Assembly (NCBI GenBank): GCA_903813345.2
Contig: CAIIXF020000001.1
Coordinates: forward strand, 12,385,915-12,449,914
From: Owenia fusiformis
Lineage: Eukaryota; Annelida; Polychaeta; Sabellida; Oweniidae
Length of the DNA stretch: 64,000 nucleotides
Reading direction: 5' to 3'
Position 1 is the first letter of the stretch; each line of letters opens with the position of its first letter. Shown here one piece after another: positions 1 through 11,624 of this stretch. The translations under genes were made by a program, and so were the position numbers. The notes below the pieces were generated by a model. The model saw only the letters and a program-made list of their open reading frames with translations, did no database searches and was not told the origin of the DNA.

Positions 1-3000
1 AAGGAACCGTTAATTACTCCTGAGATTGGATCAATTACAAGTAAAACATGTATTCCTCTACAAAGCACATATCTCAAAAGAAATTCATAATGGTCATATC
101 TGTCTCACCTTAATTAACAAAGAGGAGACCTTATTAAGGTACTCTAGATCCCTATTGGCTTGCTGTCCCACCCTCTGAGTGAGACACACAATTTGCAATT
201 GTATTATCTTTCAGAGAACTAGTCCAGGGGTTTCACTAGAATTTCTCACAACAGGCTAAATAAATGAAAACAACAGGCAAAATTAATGGAAATCATAAAT
301 TTAACGTGGAAAAGTTGAAAAGTCCTTAAAAACAACACGCAATTTTGTGAAAACAATCAATGAAAATCGTCTGTTGCCTGCTGCGAATGAAACCCCTGTA
401 GTCCCTCTCAAATATTAGATAAATCAGAATGTGTTACTTGTTGAACTGTATATTGCGAGAAAATGCTTCATCATGGTATATCCTTTTGCAATCAGAGAAT
501 ACAGTTAGCCGACACAAGTAGAACACCCTAGGGTATCTAAAATAGTGTTCTACTCAGGAGGTGTTCCACTTACAGATATTCCACTTACAAATGTTCATTT
601 TATATTAAGTTAATTGGTAGTGAACATTGTGAGATCCACAGACTGTACTATCTTTTGGAGTTCTAGTCCCTCTCAAGCATTAGATAAAGGGGAACTCTGA
701 TAAATCAGAATTAATGATTTGTAGAATGTGAAAATGTCAAATGAATGCTAGTTACTCGGAGACTAGTCTAGCTACAAGACCCTGTGACCTTTTGTCCCCA
801 CTCTACTTGAGTTCACATCTTATCACACTTGTTTTAGTGGGGGAGGGGGTCACAAGGGCTTGTTGCTAGAGTACTCGGAGACAGACTATGAAGAGGGGTC
901 GTGATTTTCATACCACATATAGTATAACGAGATAGATGCAAGAAAAAAGAATTACTTCTAATTTGAAGAGTGCAGAGGAAGTGAATCTCTGGCTGAGGGT
1001 ATCAATAAGGATTAAGAGAAATAGAAATGTCATGCTCAATTTAGATATAAAACATCGCTGATTAAATATCAGAATCACCAAGATTCTGGGATGTGAACAA
1101 AATCAAAGTGTGTGGTCGGAAAACACAGCCTTCCAAAAGACTACCCATGAAAAATATTATCGTAGAGTTTACCTAAATTGTGATGTCTGAATCATGAATT
1201 GCTTAAAATAGAATTAGGCAAAAACATTGAAAAGATAATAAAGAAATTAAGCCATGTGTTGAAGTCAGCATACATTTTTTGAAATCAAATGAGTACTTAC
1301 AGACTTCATCATACCATAAGTGTATGCCCTTGTGGTATCATTTACTCAATGATGGGCCCCACTTTCTAATATGTGTACATATTGATTAAGTATTGATACT
1401 GGGAGCAATTGACAGTATGATGGTGTCTGGGTGTACCTGTGGTTATAACATAGACTTTTGAAACTTAGGTGATAAAAAGACATAGTGACAGCTGAAGCTT
1501 AACTCTATCCAAATTGAAAACCTGAAAGATTAGGCTATTTTGATATTAGAATGTAAATAATATGATAAAGCTGTACATATATAGGCATTATTTTTAGTAC
1601 TTCATATTAATCAAAACTGCATTGATCATTAATCGTTCATCTCCATGTTTAATATTTATAAAAGAAGAAATATTTTTCAAAAAACATGAGATTATACGAG
1701 TGTAATTCTCCCGCCTACTTAATTGGTAGCAAATAAATATTGCTCCTTGCTATATCAATTCCAGCCAAACATCAATAGCTGTTGTAATATGTGGTATATA
1801 AAATACTGGTATCCTTCACAAGCCTTTTCCCTTCTTGGTGCAATATTCTTGTTTTACCAACTCTACTCTTAAATCTAAACAGAGGCGGATCCAGAAAATA
1901 ACAAGGGGGCCCAAATTTAGAGTCTGGAAAAAAGGCCTGAAAAGGCCAAATCATGACCAAAAAGGCCCATTTTTTGAGGCCCTACAAAATTGCTTGGCCC
2001 AAAAAAAATTTCTGGGCCCACTAAAACATTCCCCCCTCCCAGATCCTGAAATTGCATGGTCAAAATATCCCATTTTTCTTTTAACTGGATGACATTGCTG
2101 GAGTTTTTTTTCTTTTGGGTGCATGGTCATTTTTGAATGTTATTTACTTAGCAAGTGAGTGTTAGGGACAAGGTGTAATTTGTAGAAATAAACTTTGAGT
2201 TATTTGAAAGATGGCGCGAGTGTTGTCAGGCACTGGCTCATCTTTTCCCTTTTCTATTTTTTGTTCTTGTCGTATTCTCAAATAAAACCCAATTGAACCA
2301 GAACTGAAAGTTAATATTCTCACAACAAATTTGTTCCCTTTTTATGTACATATACTATACTCCTATTATCTTTTTGAACACCCAGATTTAAGAACACTTC
2401 TCACTGCTTGCACTTCAAGATTATCTCACAAGTTTTTACATCTGGGAGTACAAAGAATATAAAGGAATACAAAGCCGTATGGAGAGTATGCTCTTAACTA
2501 ATTGATTAATCTAAATTCTATTGAGATGATGTAATAATATACTAGTGTGTTCACTTTGTAAAATTGAATGGATTTTACTCTATGCTCTCTCTAACTGGAT
2601 GTTAAAATTGAAAATTAGATGGCACCCTGTTGAATGATGAACTATTGACACATTTTGTCCAAAATAGGTTGAATTAGGATTTACGAATTCTGTCAGAAAA
2701 ATCAGAGATCATTTCTTATATAGAATAATCATTTGGAGAAATCCTGATTCATAGACAGCCACATTCATTCATGTACTTTGGTAGAGTATTACACAATCTA
2801 TGACACGATGAAAGTTTGTTATCAACCCCTAGCTAAAAGCACTTTGATTTCCTGAATATACAGGTTTTATTTTTACATAGCTTTTTCAAAAGATTTCCTT
2901 GGTAATGACCTTTCCTTGGTAATGACCTTTGTATATTACAAGCATTTTTCTGTTAAGCTTCTGGGGGTACAAGTGATGAATGACGTCAATCTCTCTGATT

Positions 3001-3378
3001 CACGACCACTTCAAAGAGTGAGACAATATTTGAATTCTTGAAGAAGCCAGGATACATGGTATTTTACCTGCCTATAGGCTACCAGCAAGAGAATGCATTT
3101 AAGATAAGAGTGTTTATATAGTATTTGCCATATGAGATGGTTGCACTTTAGGAAAATATCATGCCATCAGTAAAGAAAGGTATTTACATTGTGAAGATTC
3201 ATACCAGATTTGCTTCGATGATTTAATAATTGTTGTTTTAGAACTTTTTTACAGGATTTCTCAGATACCTTAAATTCTGATGTTCAACATGTTTTATGTT
3301 TCTAGCTCTGTTTCTAGTGTTAATATGATTGTATTTTAATGTAAACCATGTTTTATAAGATATATTTTTTATATTTAT
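1..3378. other. Non-coding stretch, no gene seen
   Basis: No supportable exon on either strand. It holds a degenerate GGCGGATCCAG-type inverted repeat (about 1882-2055) and, near 540-600, fragments with GTGTTCCACTTACA that recur at 22230-22270 and 62800-62845. The rest is AT-rich unique-looking sequence. Confidence 0.6.
1882..2055. mobile_element. Inverted-repeat element with GGCGGATCCAG / CCCAGATCCTG ends
   Basis: The left end AGGCGGATCCAGAAAA with a G-run pairs with the right end CCCCCCTCCCAGATCCTGAA. The interior is rich in GGCC/GGGCCC blocks. A similar but shorter structure lies at 24290-24385 (GGGGCAGATCTGAAAA ... TTCTCAGATCCGACA). The end motif is like those of hAT-type non-autonomous elements; the class is inferred. 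Confidence 0.45.
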
Positions 3379-3397
3379 TATGTCACCACCTGAAGTG

Positions 3398-3761
3398 TAC
3401 CCTGCGTGCAGAGTCTAGTTAAACTACACTCTGCCTAGTAGAGACCATATTACAGTTTAGTAGCCCCGCCCCCACGACGGGTACCGGTGACAGTTTGTGT
3501 AATAAATAACTTTAGACCTACGCGCTGACCTTTCTTCCACCAATCAACGAGCTTGAAGAAACACACGCCAAATGCGTTCTTATTAAATATGCGCATGTCA
3601 TTGGTCAATTCCGGGCTCAACGATGACGTCAGAAGGAATGACCGTATATAGAGCGTCGATCAATTTTGGCCGATGAACACTGATTGGCACGGTGAGTTCA
3701 CAGGTTTATTTTAGTTTGAAAGAGTGAAGACGAAGCTCTCTTTTAAGAAGTGAAGTCAAAC
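3398..3761 (+). mobile_element. TACCCT-family element, copy 1, with promoter-like module
   Basis: Begins TACCCTGCGTGCAGAGTC and runs to GAAGTCAAACGA, where the usual AGGGTA end is missing. It is mirrored by 4257-4635. It interrupts a copy of the GTCACCACC MITE: the left part of that MITE ends GAAGTG at 3397 and resumes after GAAGTG at 3767, so a duplicated target with a small terminal deletion is likely. Promoter-type motifs occur in order inside it and are listed separately. Confidence 0.75.
3463..3697 (+). promoter_or_regulatory. Promoter-like motif cluster inside the TACCCT element
   Basis: Direct sequence matches in order: GC box GCCCCGCCCCC (3463-3473); CCAAT (ACCAATCA near 3539) and inverted CCAAT (CATTGG near 3599); full CRE TGACGTCA (3624-3631); TATA-like TATATAG (3645-3651); and a splice-donor consensus GGTGAGT (3691-3697), about 40 bases beyond the TATA box. 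The order and spacing fit a Pol II promoter followed by a short first exon. Function is inferred. The inverted copy at 4257-4635 has lost the exact CRE. Confidence 0.45.
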
Positions 3762-4007
3762 GAAGTGTTGATATATTGTGAGAGTCTCCTTTTTGGTCAA
3801 CGGTGTTCATTACTTGGTTGATGTTCAGCATTTGGCATCTGTAACAAATGACTTTCAGTGGTCAGTATCTGTAATAAATGGCAGGTGGTGACATTTTGCA
3901 TGTTCATGTCTTGTATTATATTAAAATCTGAGGTAGAGTTGAGAATAGTAAGCATGTATAATTTATTCTTATGATTAACTACTATTTATCTTTAAGACAA
4001 TTACTCA

Positions 4008-4770
4008 GATGCGAGTAGGTAGTTACCAGTTTCGCCATCAGGTGACTAATTCGGGGGAAATAACATGGCAGGGTATTACAAAATTCCCTTGAACTTGAAT
4101 ATTCATCAGTTTACTGGTTCACTTTTCATATTATCCTTATGTATCTGATAGTTATACAAATTAAAATATGTCCAGTAAAAGAAAATATTATCTGCCCAAC
4201 ACAAGAAAATATATTTCCATTTTTGTGATTTTACAACATGGGGTCTATGGGGAATCTACCCTTTGCATTCGTTTGACTTCACTTCTTAAAAAGAGATTCG
4301 TCTTCACTCTTTCAAACTAGAATAAACCTGTGAACTCACCGCGCCAATCAGTGTTCGTCGGCCAAATTTGACCGACGTTCTATATATGGTCATTCCTTCT
4401 GCTGTCATCGTTGAGCCCGGAATTGACCAATGATATGCGCATTATTTAATAAGAACGCATTTGGCGTATGTTTCTTCAAGCTCGCTGACTGGTGGAAGAA
4501 AGGTTAGGGCGTAGGTCAGAAGTGATTTGTTACCCAAAACTGTCACCGGTACCCATCGTGGGGGCGGGGCTACTAAACTGTAATATGGTCTCTACTAGGC
4601 AGAGTGTAGTTTAACTAGACTCTGCACGCAGGGTATGGGGAATCTCCCCGAACTTAGAAGTCACATTTTCAAAGAAAATTCAATTTTTAAAGTTGATAAA
4701 CTCTTTTCAAAACCACATTTCTCGATGTACTTTTACATGTAGATTCCAAATATGACATCAGTTTGACTGG
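4008..4770. repeat. Larger dispersed repeat, copy occupied by the TACCCT element
   Basis: The flanks of the element (about 4008-4256 and 4645-4770) match 10235-10560, sharing for example CAGTAAAAGAAAATATTATC, TGTGATTTTACAA, TTTCAAAGAAAATT and AGTTGATAAAC. The second copy lacks the insertion, so it acts as a near-empty site. Confidence 0.7.
4257..4635 (-). mobile_element. TACCCT-family element, copy 2, complete, with 9-bp target-site duplication
   Basis: Starts TACCCTTTGCATTCG and ends TGCACGCAGGGTA. It is flanked on both sides by TGGGGAATC (4248-4256 and 4636-4644), a perfect 9-bp duplication. It is in opposite orientation to copy 1 and similar along nearly its whole length. Nine-bp duplications fit Mutator- or Merlin-like transposases, but no coding capacity is present, so it is non-autonomous. 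Confidence 0.85.
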
Positions 4771-7167
4771 ATTTTGAATTTTAAATGACGTAAATCAAGA
4801 TTATTTCTACTCGCATCTAGGATATTCAGATTGTTCTACTTGACTTATGATATTGCAAGCTTTTGATATTTTACAAAACATAATTGCAAGATTTCTAACA
4901 TTTTTGCATCAAGTGTTTACTTTCTTTCTTTTAACTTAACATTTTCCTAATTTTCATATGTTATGTCATAACTGGCTAAATAACATTTTCCAATCCAACC
5001 AAAAAATGTTTGTTCTAGATAAAATGATATTGAAAGAAACAAGACTTGAAAATGCAGTTTACACACAGGCTGGTGACTGATTGAAGTTCTGATGACACAT
5101 TTATTTTCTCAAATTAATTAAATGATTATAATCAACTTGATGGGGTACACTGTCAAGCTATTTGTGATTTTACTGATATAAGTTATCTGCTAAGATTGAT
5201 GATTTAAACACCATCTATAGCTTCAGGTACATTGAACAGTTGATTGTCTGTAATTAACTTCAAACTATCCTTTTATCCTATAACCTTTGTAGCAAATTAG
5301 ACAGCCGTCACAAAAAGCATGTAAAATACTATTTAACAAGTTTAGTATGCCACTCACAGAAATTGTGCTGGAATCAACTGCACCCTCGTGGTTTACTTAA
5401 TGAAGAGCCATGTTTATTTTTATTACGGAGATGTTCAAATGAATACTGATGAGGGCTTAATAAGCTGATGTCATAACATCACAATGTATCTTAAGGTAAA
5501 GTAAGGAGATATCAGGGATATTGCATCCTTAGCTCAATGCCTCTCTCAAATACTTGCTGAAATGTAACTCAACAGTTTAAGAATTTTGCCAGTGTACCAT
5601 TTTTCAGCATAAGGTCCTAATCTATCATGTTATTTCGTGCATACACTAAAGCAACTAATCAAGCGTTCAAAGTCTTCACCAAGCTGTCCCTATCAAAACT
5701 CGATTGCTCCGGCACATGATATGAATTTGAAGAAAGTATCAATAACTGAGTGCTCTCTAAGAGTAATTTAGGAACCAGGCATATTTGAACCCAAAATCTT
5801 TCTGGTTATATCAGAGCAAAGATTAGACTCAGGATATTTATGTGAAAGTGCCTCGTCATGGATGGAATACTGAGCATTCACAATCTAGTTAGGCAGGACA
5901 GGTAATTATTGGTGATTAAACACATTATGAGATGATTTAATTAATTCTATAATTAATTTGTCTTTACAGGATAAATCTGACTTAATTCAATCAATGAGTT
6001 TATATAGTATGATTGAGTCCTGGCTGTTAAAACAAATTGGAGAATATTAATTAGATTTCAAGACATACCTTATATGCTAAAACTCTGGGTGATATAAGAA
6101 TCGCTCTTCACCAATACTGGAACCTTATAAAATGGCTATAAATCAAAATAATGAAAGATTTCTACCATTCAAAAAAAAGTAAATCTATGTCAAATAGTTA
6201 AAATCTCACAATTATGAAATGGTGTGGAATTTCAAAAAATCTTCAAATATTTTACTATTTGTTCTTATATATAAGAAAGGTTTCGAGAATAGTTAGAGAA
6301 CAAGTTGTTTCGAGAATTATCTGATAAAGGGCAGTAAAAAGAGTTTGGGATGGACTTGATTAAATAAACTACGGTGATCAAGAAATAGAACACCACTCGG
6401 TACACTCTTGTGAATCAATTTCCCTGTTTGACCATATGTCTCAATATACTCATTTCAAACGCAACCTGATTTTCTTTTAAAGCATTGAAAATATAAATAG
6501 AATTCATATATGGTATCCAATCATATTGCTGCACTATGAATATCTGATGGACGAAAATTTTGATTTATATTTTTGCAAGTGTTTTGGTATTGATCTGGAA
6601 TTAACATTGGGACTATAGGGATGATATGGCAGTAATCAAGTTGTGCATGTGGCTTTCGTACTTTGCTATATTGGACAAACATTCAAATATCATCTCACAT
6701 TATGTGTAGAATACTTTTCTATAACTGTTTCTGCTGTTTCTCATTTCTCTTATTTCCTACGCTAAACACATACAGTTTGAGCAATAAATAAATGAGTAGT
6801 TGATTTTCTATCACCACTTCAAAATATTGTCTAGATACATATCCCCTAAAATTTGTATATTTTACATTTTGTATACTTTATGAGTACATGCACATTTTGT
6901 TTTAAGAATACTTTTTCATTAAAATTAAGAGATGTTTATTGCTTGACCATAACAATATATGTGTACTAAACAGTATTTTACAAATGATAAGCTGTTGTTT
7001 CGTGCCTTGTTATTCAACTGAATTGTCATTTACATGCATCTACATGCATTAACTTCGTAAGTTTTTAACATTATACTTTCCAATAGTTTTATTTTGATTC
7101 TTTTAAAGAGCACTTCATTTAGATTAAATATACTAAGGCTAGATAATAGCTAATATATATTAATATC
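4771..7167. other. Non-coding stretch, nothing recognisable
   Basis: AT-rich, no open frame of 60 codons or more on either strand, no exon-like pattern and no repeat that I can place. Confidence 0.55.
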
Positions 7168-7372
7168 CAGTGTTCTCCACAGGATTTTTTCTCACGTGGT
7201 TGCAAAATTCTCATTTGCACAATTCAGACCAAAATTGGTCAAAATAGACCTATTTTTCATGATTTTCTCATATTCAAGTGGGTGCAGATGAATTTTCAGG
7301 TGGGTGCAAGCTTGTTTTCAAAACCTCAGGTGGGTGCTATGTCCACTTGCCTCAATGCTGGGGAGATCACTG
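7168..7372. mobile_element. MITE with CAGTGTTCTCC inverted ends
   Basis: The left end CAGTGTTCTCCACAG pairs with the right end CTGGGGAGATCACTG. The interior has three AGGTGGGTGC-type direct repeats. The adjacent 8 bp are not identical, so no target duplication is claimed. The CAGTG ends resemble hAT elements. Confidence 0.6.
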
Positions 7373-8234
7373 CTATAATAGTCGTCTTTCCTCCAAGACA
7401 CCACTGATTCTCCGTCAAATCTCCTATATTAAGTTCGTATAGAAGATAAAAGAGACCCATAGCATCTAAGACAGGATTTCATTTCCATAAATGAACCATA
7501 AAAGTTTATTATTAAACTCTGGTACATACTTTACCAATTTTAAATTACATGGGTTAATATAGTATTGTAACCCCAAAAAGTATAACATAAATTATAAGGG
7601 TATATGAATTCAGGGAATATTTCCTCAAATGGTATAAAAAGTTATATTCTGTAATTAGTATATCATTGTGGTACTGTATATCAACTACCAACAAAAACCA
7701 TTAGCAAATGAAACCCTTTGCTTTAGCTTTGGTTTTATTGAGGATATAGGAATTCTGAACTGAATATATACAGAACTTTCATGCTAATTTACCAAGCAAT
7801 TTAGGAAGAATTTTTAGTGTTCTTTAAGAACTATTTTTTATGACTTCTCTCGCTAATTCACATCAGATGCCCTCTAATTGAAAAGGTTATTTCCTTCGTA
7901 GATCTTCAAAAAACAATTGCTGTTCATGGAAACTATTTTTCTGTGTCATAATGAAGCAGGGAGAAGATTAATGGGCCATTGGATATGCTTGAAATAATAC
8001 ATTGATTTATCATTATTTTATCATCTTCCACTAATAGGGCTTGAGTCCATCCTTGAAAGCAAACATCAAACAAGCACTAGCATAGAGTATTACATGGTTC
8101 ACTTCGGGTGTAATTTGTATAAGAAACAAACATCAACATTTAATAACATTCATAGTTCTAAAATACTAGAGAGTGTAATTAGTATGCAATTTTGAAAAAG
8201 CGAACATGAAAGCGCAAGTGTTGATCTTGTCTTC

Positions 8235-8560
8235 GCCGGGTTGGCCTAGTGGTTAAGGCATTGGTCTGAAAAGCAGGAAGTCTGGCTTCATGCTGAAAAG
8301 TAGAGGTCTTGGGTTCAAATCCAGGTCACAGCACTTCTTGTGATTTGTCTTTTACCTATGACTGCTGACCTATACTGGCGATTACTAGAGTGCTGCTGAC
8401 TCGATAAAAGGCTAGCGCTGGCTAGAATTGTCTATGGTTCTAGCCAGTATAAAGATACCAGTTCTTCAACTCGACAATAGGAAACACTGCTCTACCTTAG
8501 TGACTAATATACATGATATGACATCTAAAGAGTCAATAAAAGATATATATATATAAGAGA
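8235..8560 (+). mobile_element. tRNA-derived SINE
   Basis: The head has a Pol III A box TGGCCTAGTGG (8242-8252) and a B box GGTTCAAATCC (8312-8322) 60 bases apart. An unrelated body follows and ends near GTCAATAAAAGA with a TA-repeat tail. The cloverleaf stems do not pair properly and the A-to-B spacing is long, so this is a Ser/Leu-tRNA-like SINE head and not a working tRNA gene. Confidence 0.65.
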
Positions 8561-8684
8561 GTATTTTTCCTAAAAACAAACTTCAAGGTTTATAAACATA
8601 CATGTATTTATGCTTTGATATAAATGTTAATAGGTGCAATTTTGGATGAACAATCCATCTAATCCAAACAGCACTCAGACTGGC

Positions 8685-8965
8685 CAAGAGTGTTCAAATT
8701 AGCAATAGAGTTTTCAAATTAGCAGTATAGTGTTCAAATTAGCAGTAGAGTGTTCAAAATAGCAGTAGAGTGTTCAAATTAGCAGTAGAGTGTTCAAATT
8801 AGCAGTATAGTGGTCAAATTAGCAGTAGAGTGTTCATATTTGCACTAGAGTGTTCAAATTAGCAGTAGAGTGTTCAGATTAGCAGTAGAGTGTTCAAATT
8901 AGCAGTAGAGTGGTCAAATTAGCAGTAGATTGGTCAAATTAGCAGTAGAGTGGTCAAATTAGCAG
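8685..8965. repeat. 20-bp tandem array
   Basis: About 14 units of AGTAGAGTGTTCAAATTAGC with single-base variants (GTGGTCAAATT, GTATAGTG, GTGTTCATATTTGC). Confidence 0.9.
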
Positions 8966-11620
8966 GTCTTCACATTTCAAGGCTCATTCATATTTGAGTC
9001 AGTGGAAGATACCAAAATTGGGACCAAAAAGTGTTCACATAGAGAGGTTTTTCGATTAGGGAGGCATTCGGATAAACAGGTTTTAGGATGTTGTAATGAT
9101 GGTATAAATCCTAAATGCTATGGTGCAACAGTCTAGATTCGAATAAATAGATTTGATTTATTTATTAAATATTCAAAGTTTAGTCATAGTGATATCATAT
9201 TTGAAATCTAAATAAAAAATTGCATATATGGATGCTGTTTTAAAAATTGTTTATCAATTTTGAAATTTTAATTTTCTTATGTGACTTGTTATGATTTGTA
9301 CAGTTGAGGTTCTCGCCAAATTTTACTCTCCTGTATCTTAAAATATTTCCCCTGATCTTCTTTATGTTACACTTTGGATAGTATTACATATTAACAATAT
9401 TGAGCGGTTTTCATGGTGAAGTCTTAACTCAGTGACATGACATAGCAAAAATGATTGCGCGTAAAGATTATGTTTTAGATGCAGTGCTAAACAAGTATCA
9501 TCCATTCTCGAAAATTAGATAATTGAAAACAGAAGTGTTTTGAGCTTGATATTTTGGTTTTCTTAAGATTTCAATTGAATTGACACTCTGCAGCTCTGCC
9601 ATAAAACATGTGGGGTATTTATTCAAAGCATTGTAAAACTAAGGTATTGTACAGTAACACCTTCTTTATTGAATACCATTGATTTAAGGACAGTAAATTC
9701 TGTCTGATATTAACACTGTTCATATGCCATCTTAGCATTCCCATTGAGCTTTATCATGAGATAAAATCAAATTTTTTATTTATTTTCATAGAATCAGATT
9801 TGATGTTAACCAATGAGAAATGACGAACTCCATAAAGTAATAAGAAAAAATTTGACATTATGCGAAAAATTCAATTCAATATTCTGAGATTATTTCCTTA
9901 TTAACTAACGCAACTCTACCTCCATATATTAAAAACCGGCATATCTTCATTGCCAAAGCACTCACTGTAACAGGTTTCACCGTAGAGCGTAAGAATTCAC
10001 AGTTGATTAGACTATGAGCCAGTGGTTCTCTCGAAATGTATCTATAGTGATGTGATGGTTATTCCTCGCGCCTGAGGTATCAGTTAAGTTGCTGGGCTTG
10101 ATTAATCTTGATGGGGCACATGTGTTGTGTGAAACAAATGTTGGGGCAAACTGGGGCACATTGATTGAGAAGTCAGATTAGATTAAGATCTTACTGTAAG
10201 AAATGAATATATTCCATCAGGCATGCTTGAGTTTCATTCCTTAATAACCCAGATGCCAGTTAAGTTGCATTTGGTCAGATAACTTGGCAGGGTTCCCTTA
10301 AACTTGAATATTCGTTTCTTAAAATAGATCAATTTTTATATAACCGTTATATGTTTGATAATTATGGAAATGAAAATATGTTCAGTAAAAGAAAATATTA
10401 TCTGTCCAACACAAGAAAAGATATTTCACTTTTTGTGATTTTACAATATGGGGTCTAAAAGTTGCAATTTCAAAGAAAATTTAATTTTCAGTTGATAAAC
10501 AATGTTTCAAGCACTTTACTAGATGAGATTTTACATGTACATTTCAAATATGTTAGATTCTTGATTTTAAGATTTAAGACTTCATAGTCTGCATAACATG
10601 TAAAGGTGATCGAGTGAGATGAATTGGTTGGGAATATATCATTGCTATGCTTGAGAGAATCTCAAATCTTATAAGTAATGTGACATGTTATTTGCACAAA
10701 ATGATATGTTCAGGTGGCTAATGGGGATACGCTTGGATGGTTTGGGTCCCCTTGACTACAATACAACACTTCAGCCCCATTTATTATGTGGTAGAAAATG
10801 GAAAAAATAGATGACATTTAAGAAATTTTCAACATTTATTGAAAATGTTAATATATATGCATATTTTCTGTCTGGGCAATTTACATTCTTGCAAAATTTA
10901 CCTACTGGCCATTGTTGTACAATAGCCCCTACTCTTACTGCTTGTGAGTAGTTGCTCTCACAAGCATTATATAAAGATCTGCTCTTGCTAATTAAAATGC
11001 CTTACTGCCTAAATAATTACTTTAGACAACAGTTTATAAAATTGCAGAAGATAGGATATTTACTTACTGTCTAAAATGCTTCAATCATTTTTTCTAGTCA
11101 GACATTTATCTATGTTAAAATTGTTCTATAATTTATCTGTTGAGTTTACAATTTATATCATAATTGATGATGATTACAGAGAAATATTTATATTGAAAAA
11201 AGCAAAAAATGGCGGAATATCTCAGATCATTTAGCAAATAATTAATTTCAATTAATATTTAAATTGGTCTAAATTCCTACATTTCGGCATCTAGGTTTTC
11301 AAGGAATTGATTTTTTAATACTCTTTCATGAAAACCACTCGACTAAGTTAGTGATATACTCTAGAATGAAGAAAAAAAATTTTTTTGATTCCCATAGGTC
11401 TGTCAAAGCGTGAACAAACCATTAGTGTTGAAATTAATGAAGAGTTAATAATAGTTAATATGAGATCATTACTTCTGCTAACAAGATAGCAGCTTTTTAG
11501 AATGGTTTGATTAGTCAGGCATATTCGGATAAATAGTGCTTGGTAAACCCATTATCAGATAATCATATCAAGCATGAGGCAATCCTAAGTTTACAATATC
11601 AGGGGAATGTAATATAATGT
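8966..11620. other. Non-coding stretch with one dispersed repeat
   Basis: Apart from the dispersed repeat at 10235-10560, nothing gene-like or repetitive is recognisable. There are no long open frames. Confidence 0.5.
10235..10560. repeat. Larger dispersed repeat, unoccupied copy
   Basis: Homologous to the sequence on both sides of the TACCCT element at 4257-4635. The junction region reads GGGGTCTAAAAGTTGCAAT without the insert. Identity appears moderate to high with small indels. Confidence 0.7.
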
Positions 11621-11624
11621 GGTG

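Larger units (their letters stand above)
3381..3900 (+). mobile_element. GTCACCACC...CAGGTGGTGAC MITE, copy split by the TACCCT element
   Basis: The left part TGTCACCACCTGAAGTG and the right part (TTGATATATTGTGAGAGTC through CAGGTGGTGACATTTTGC) are separated by the TACCCT element. Other copies of the family lie at 23239-23361, 29396-29501, 38351-38450, 38801-38897 and 62276-62370. Each is roughly 100-125 bp, is followed by an ATTTTGCATGTT-like tail, and contains TGGTGTTCGG-type repeats and CTGTAACAAATGGCAGG. Confidence 0.7.

Noticed and set aside
1772-2092. Overlapping 62- and 85-codon frames
   Set aside because: They lie in an inverted-repeat element with GGCC blocks and have no domain.
7160-7380. 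Target-site duplication of the CAGTGTTCTCC MITE
   Set aside because: The 8 bp on each side differ (TTAATATC and CTATAATA).
8235-8335. Intact tRNA-Ser or tRNA-Leu gene
   Set aside because: The A and B boxes are present but acceptor and anticodon stems do not pair and the spacing is too long; called as a SINE head.
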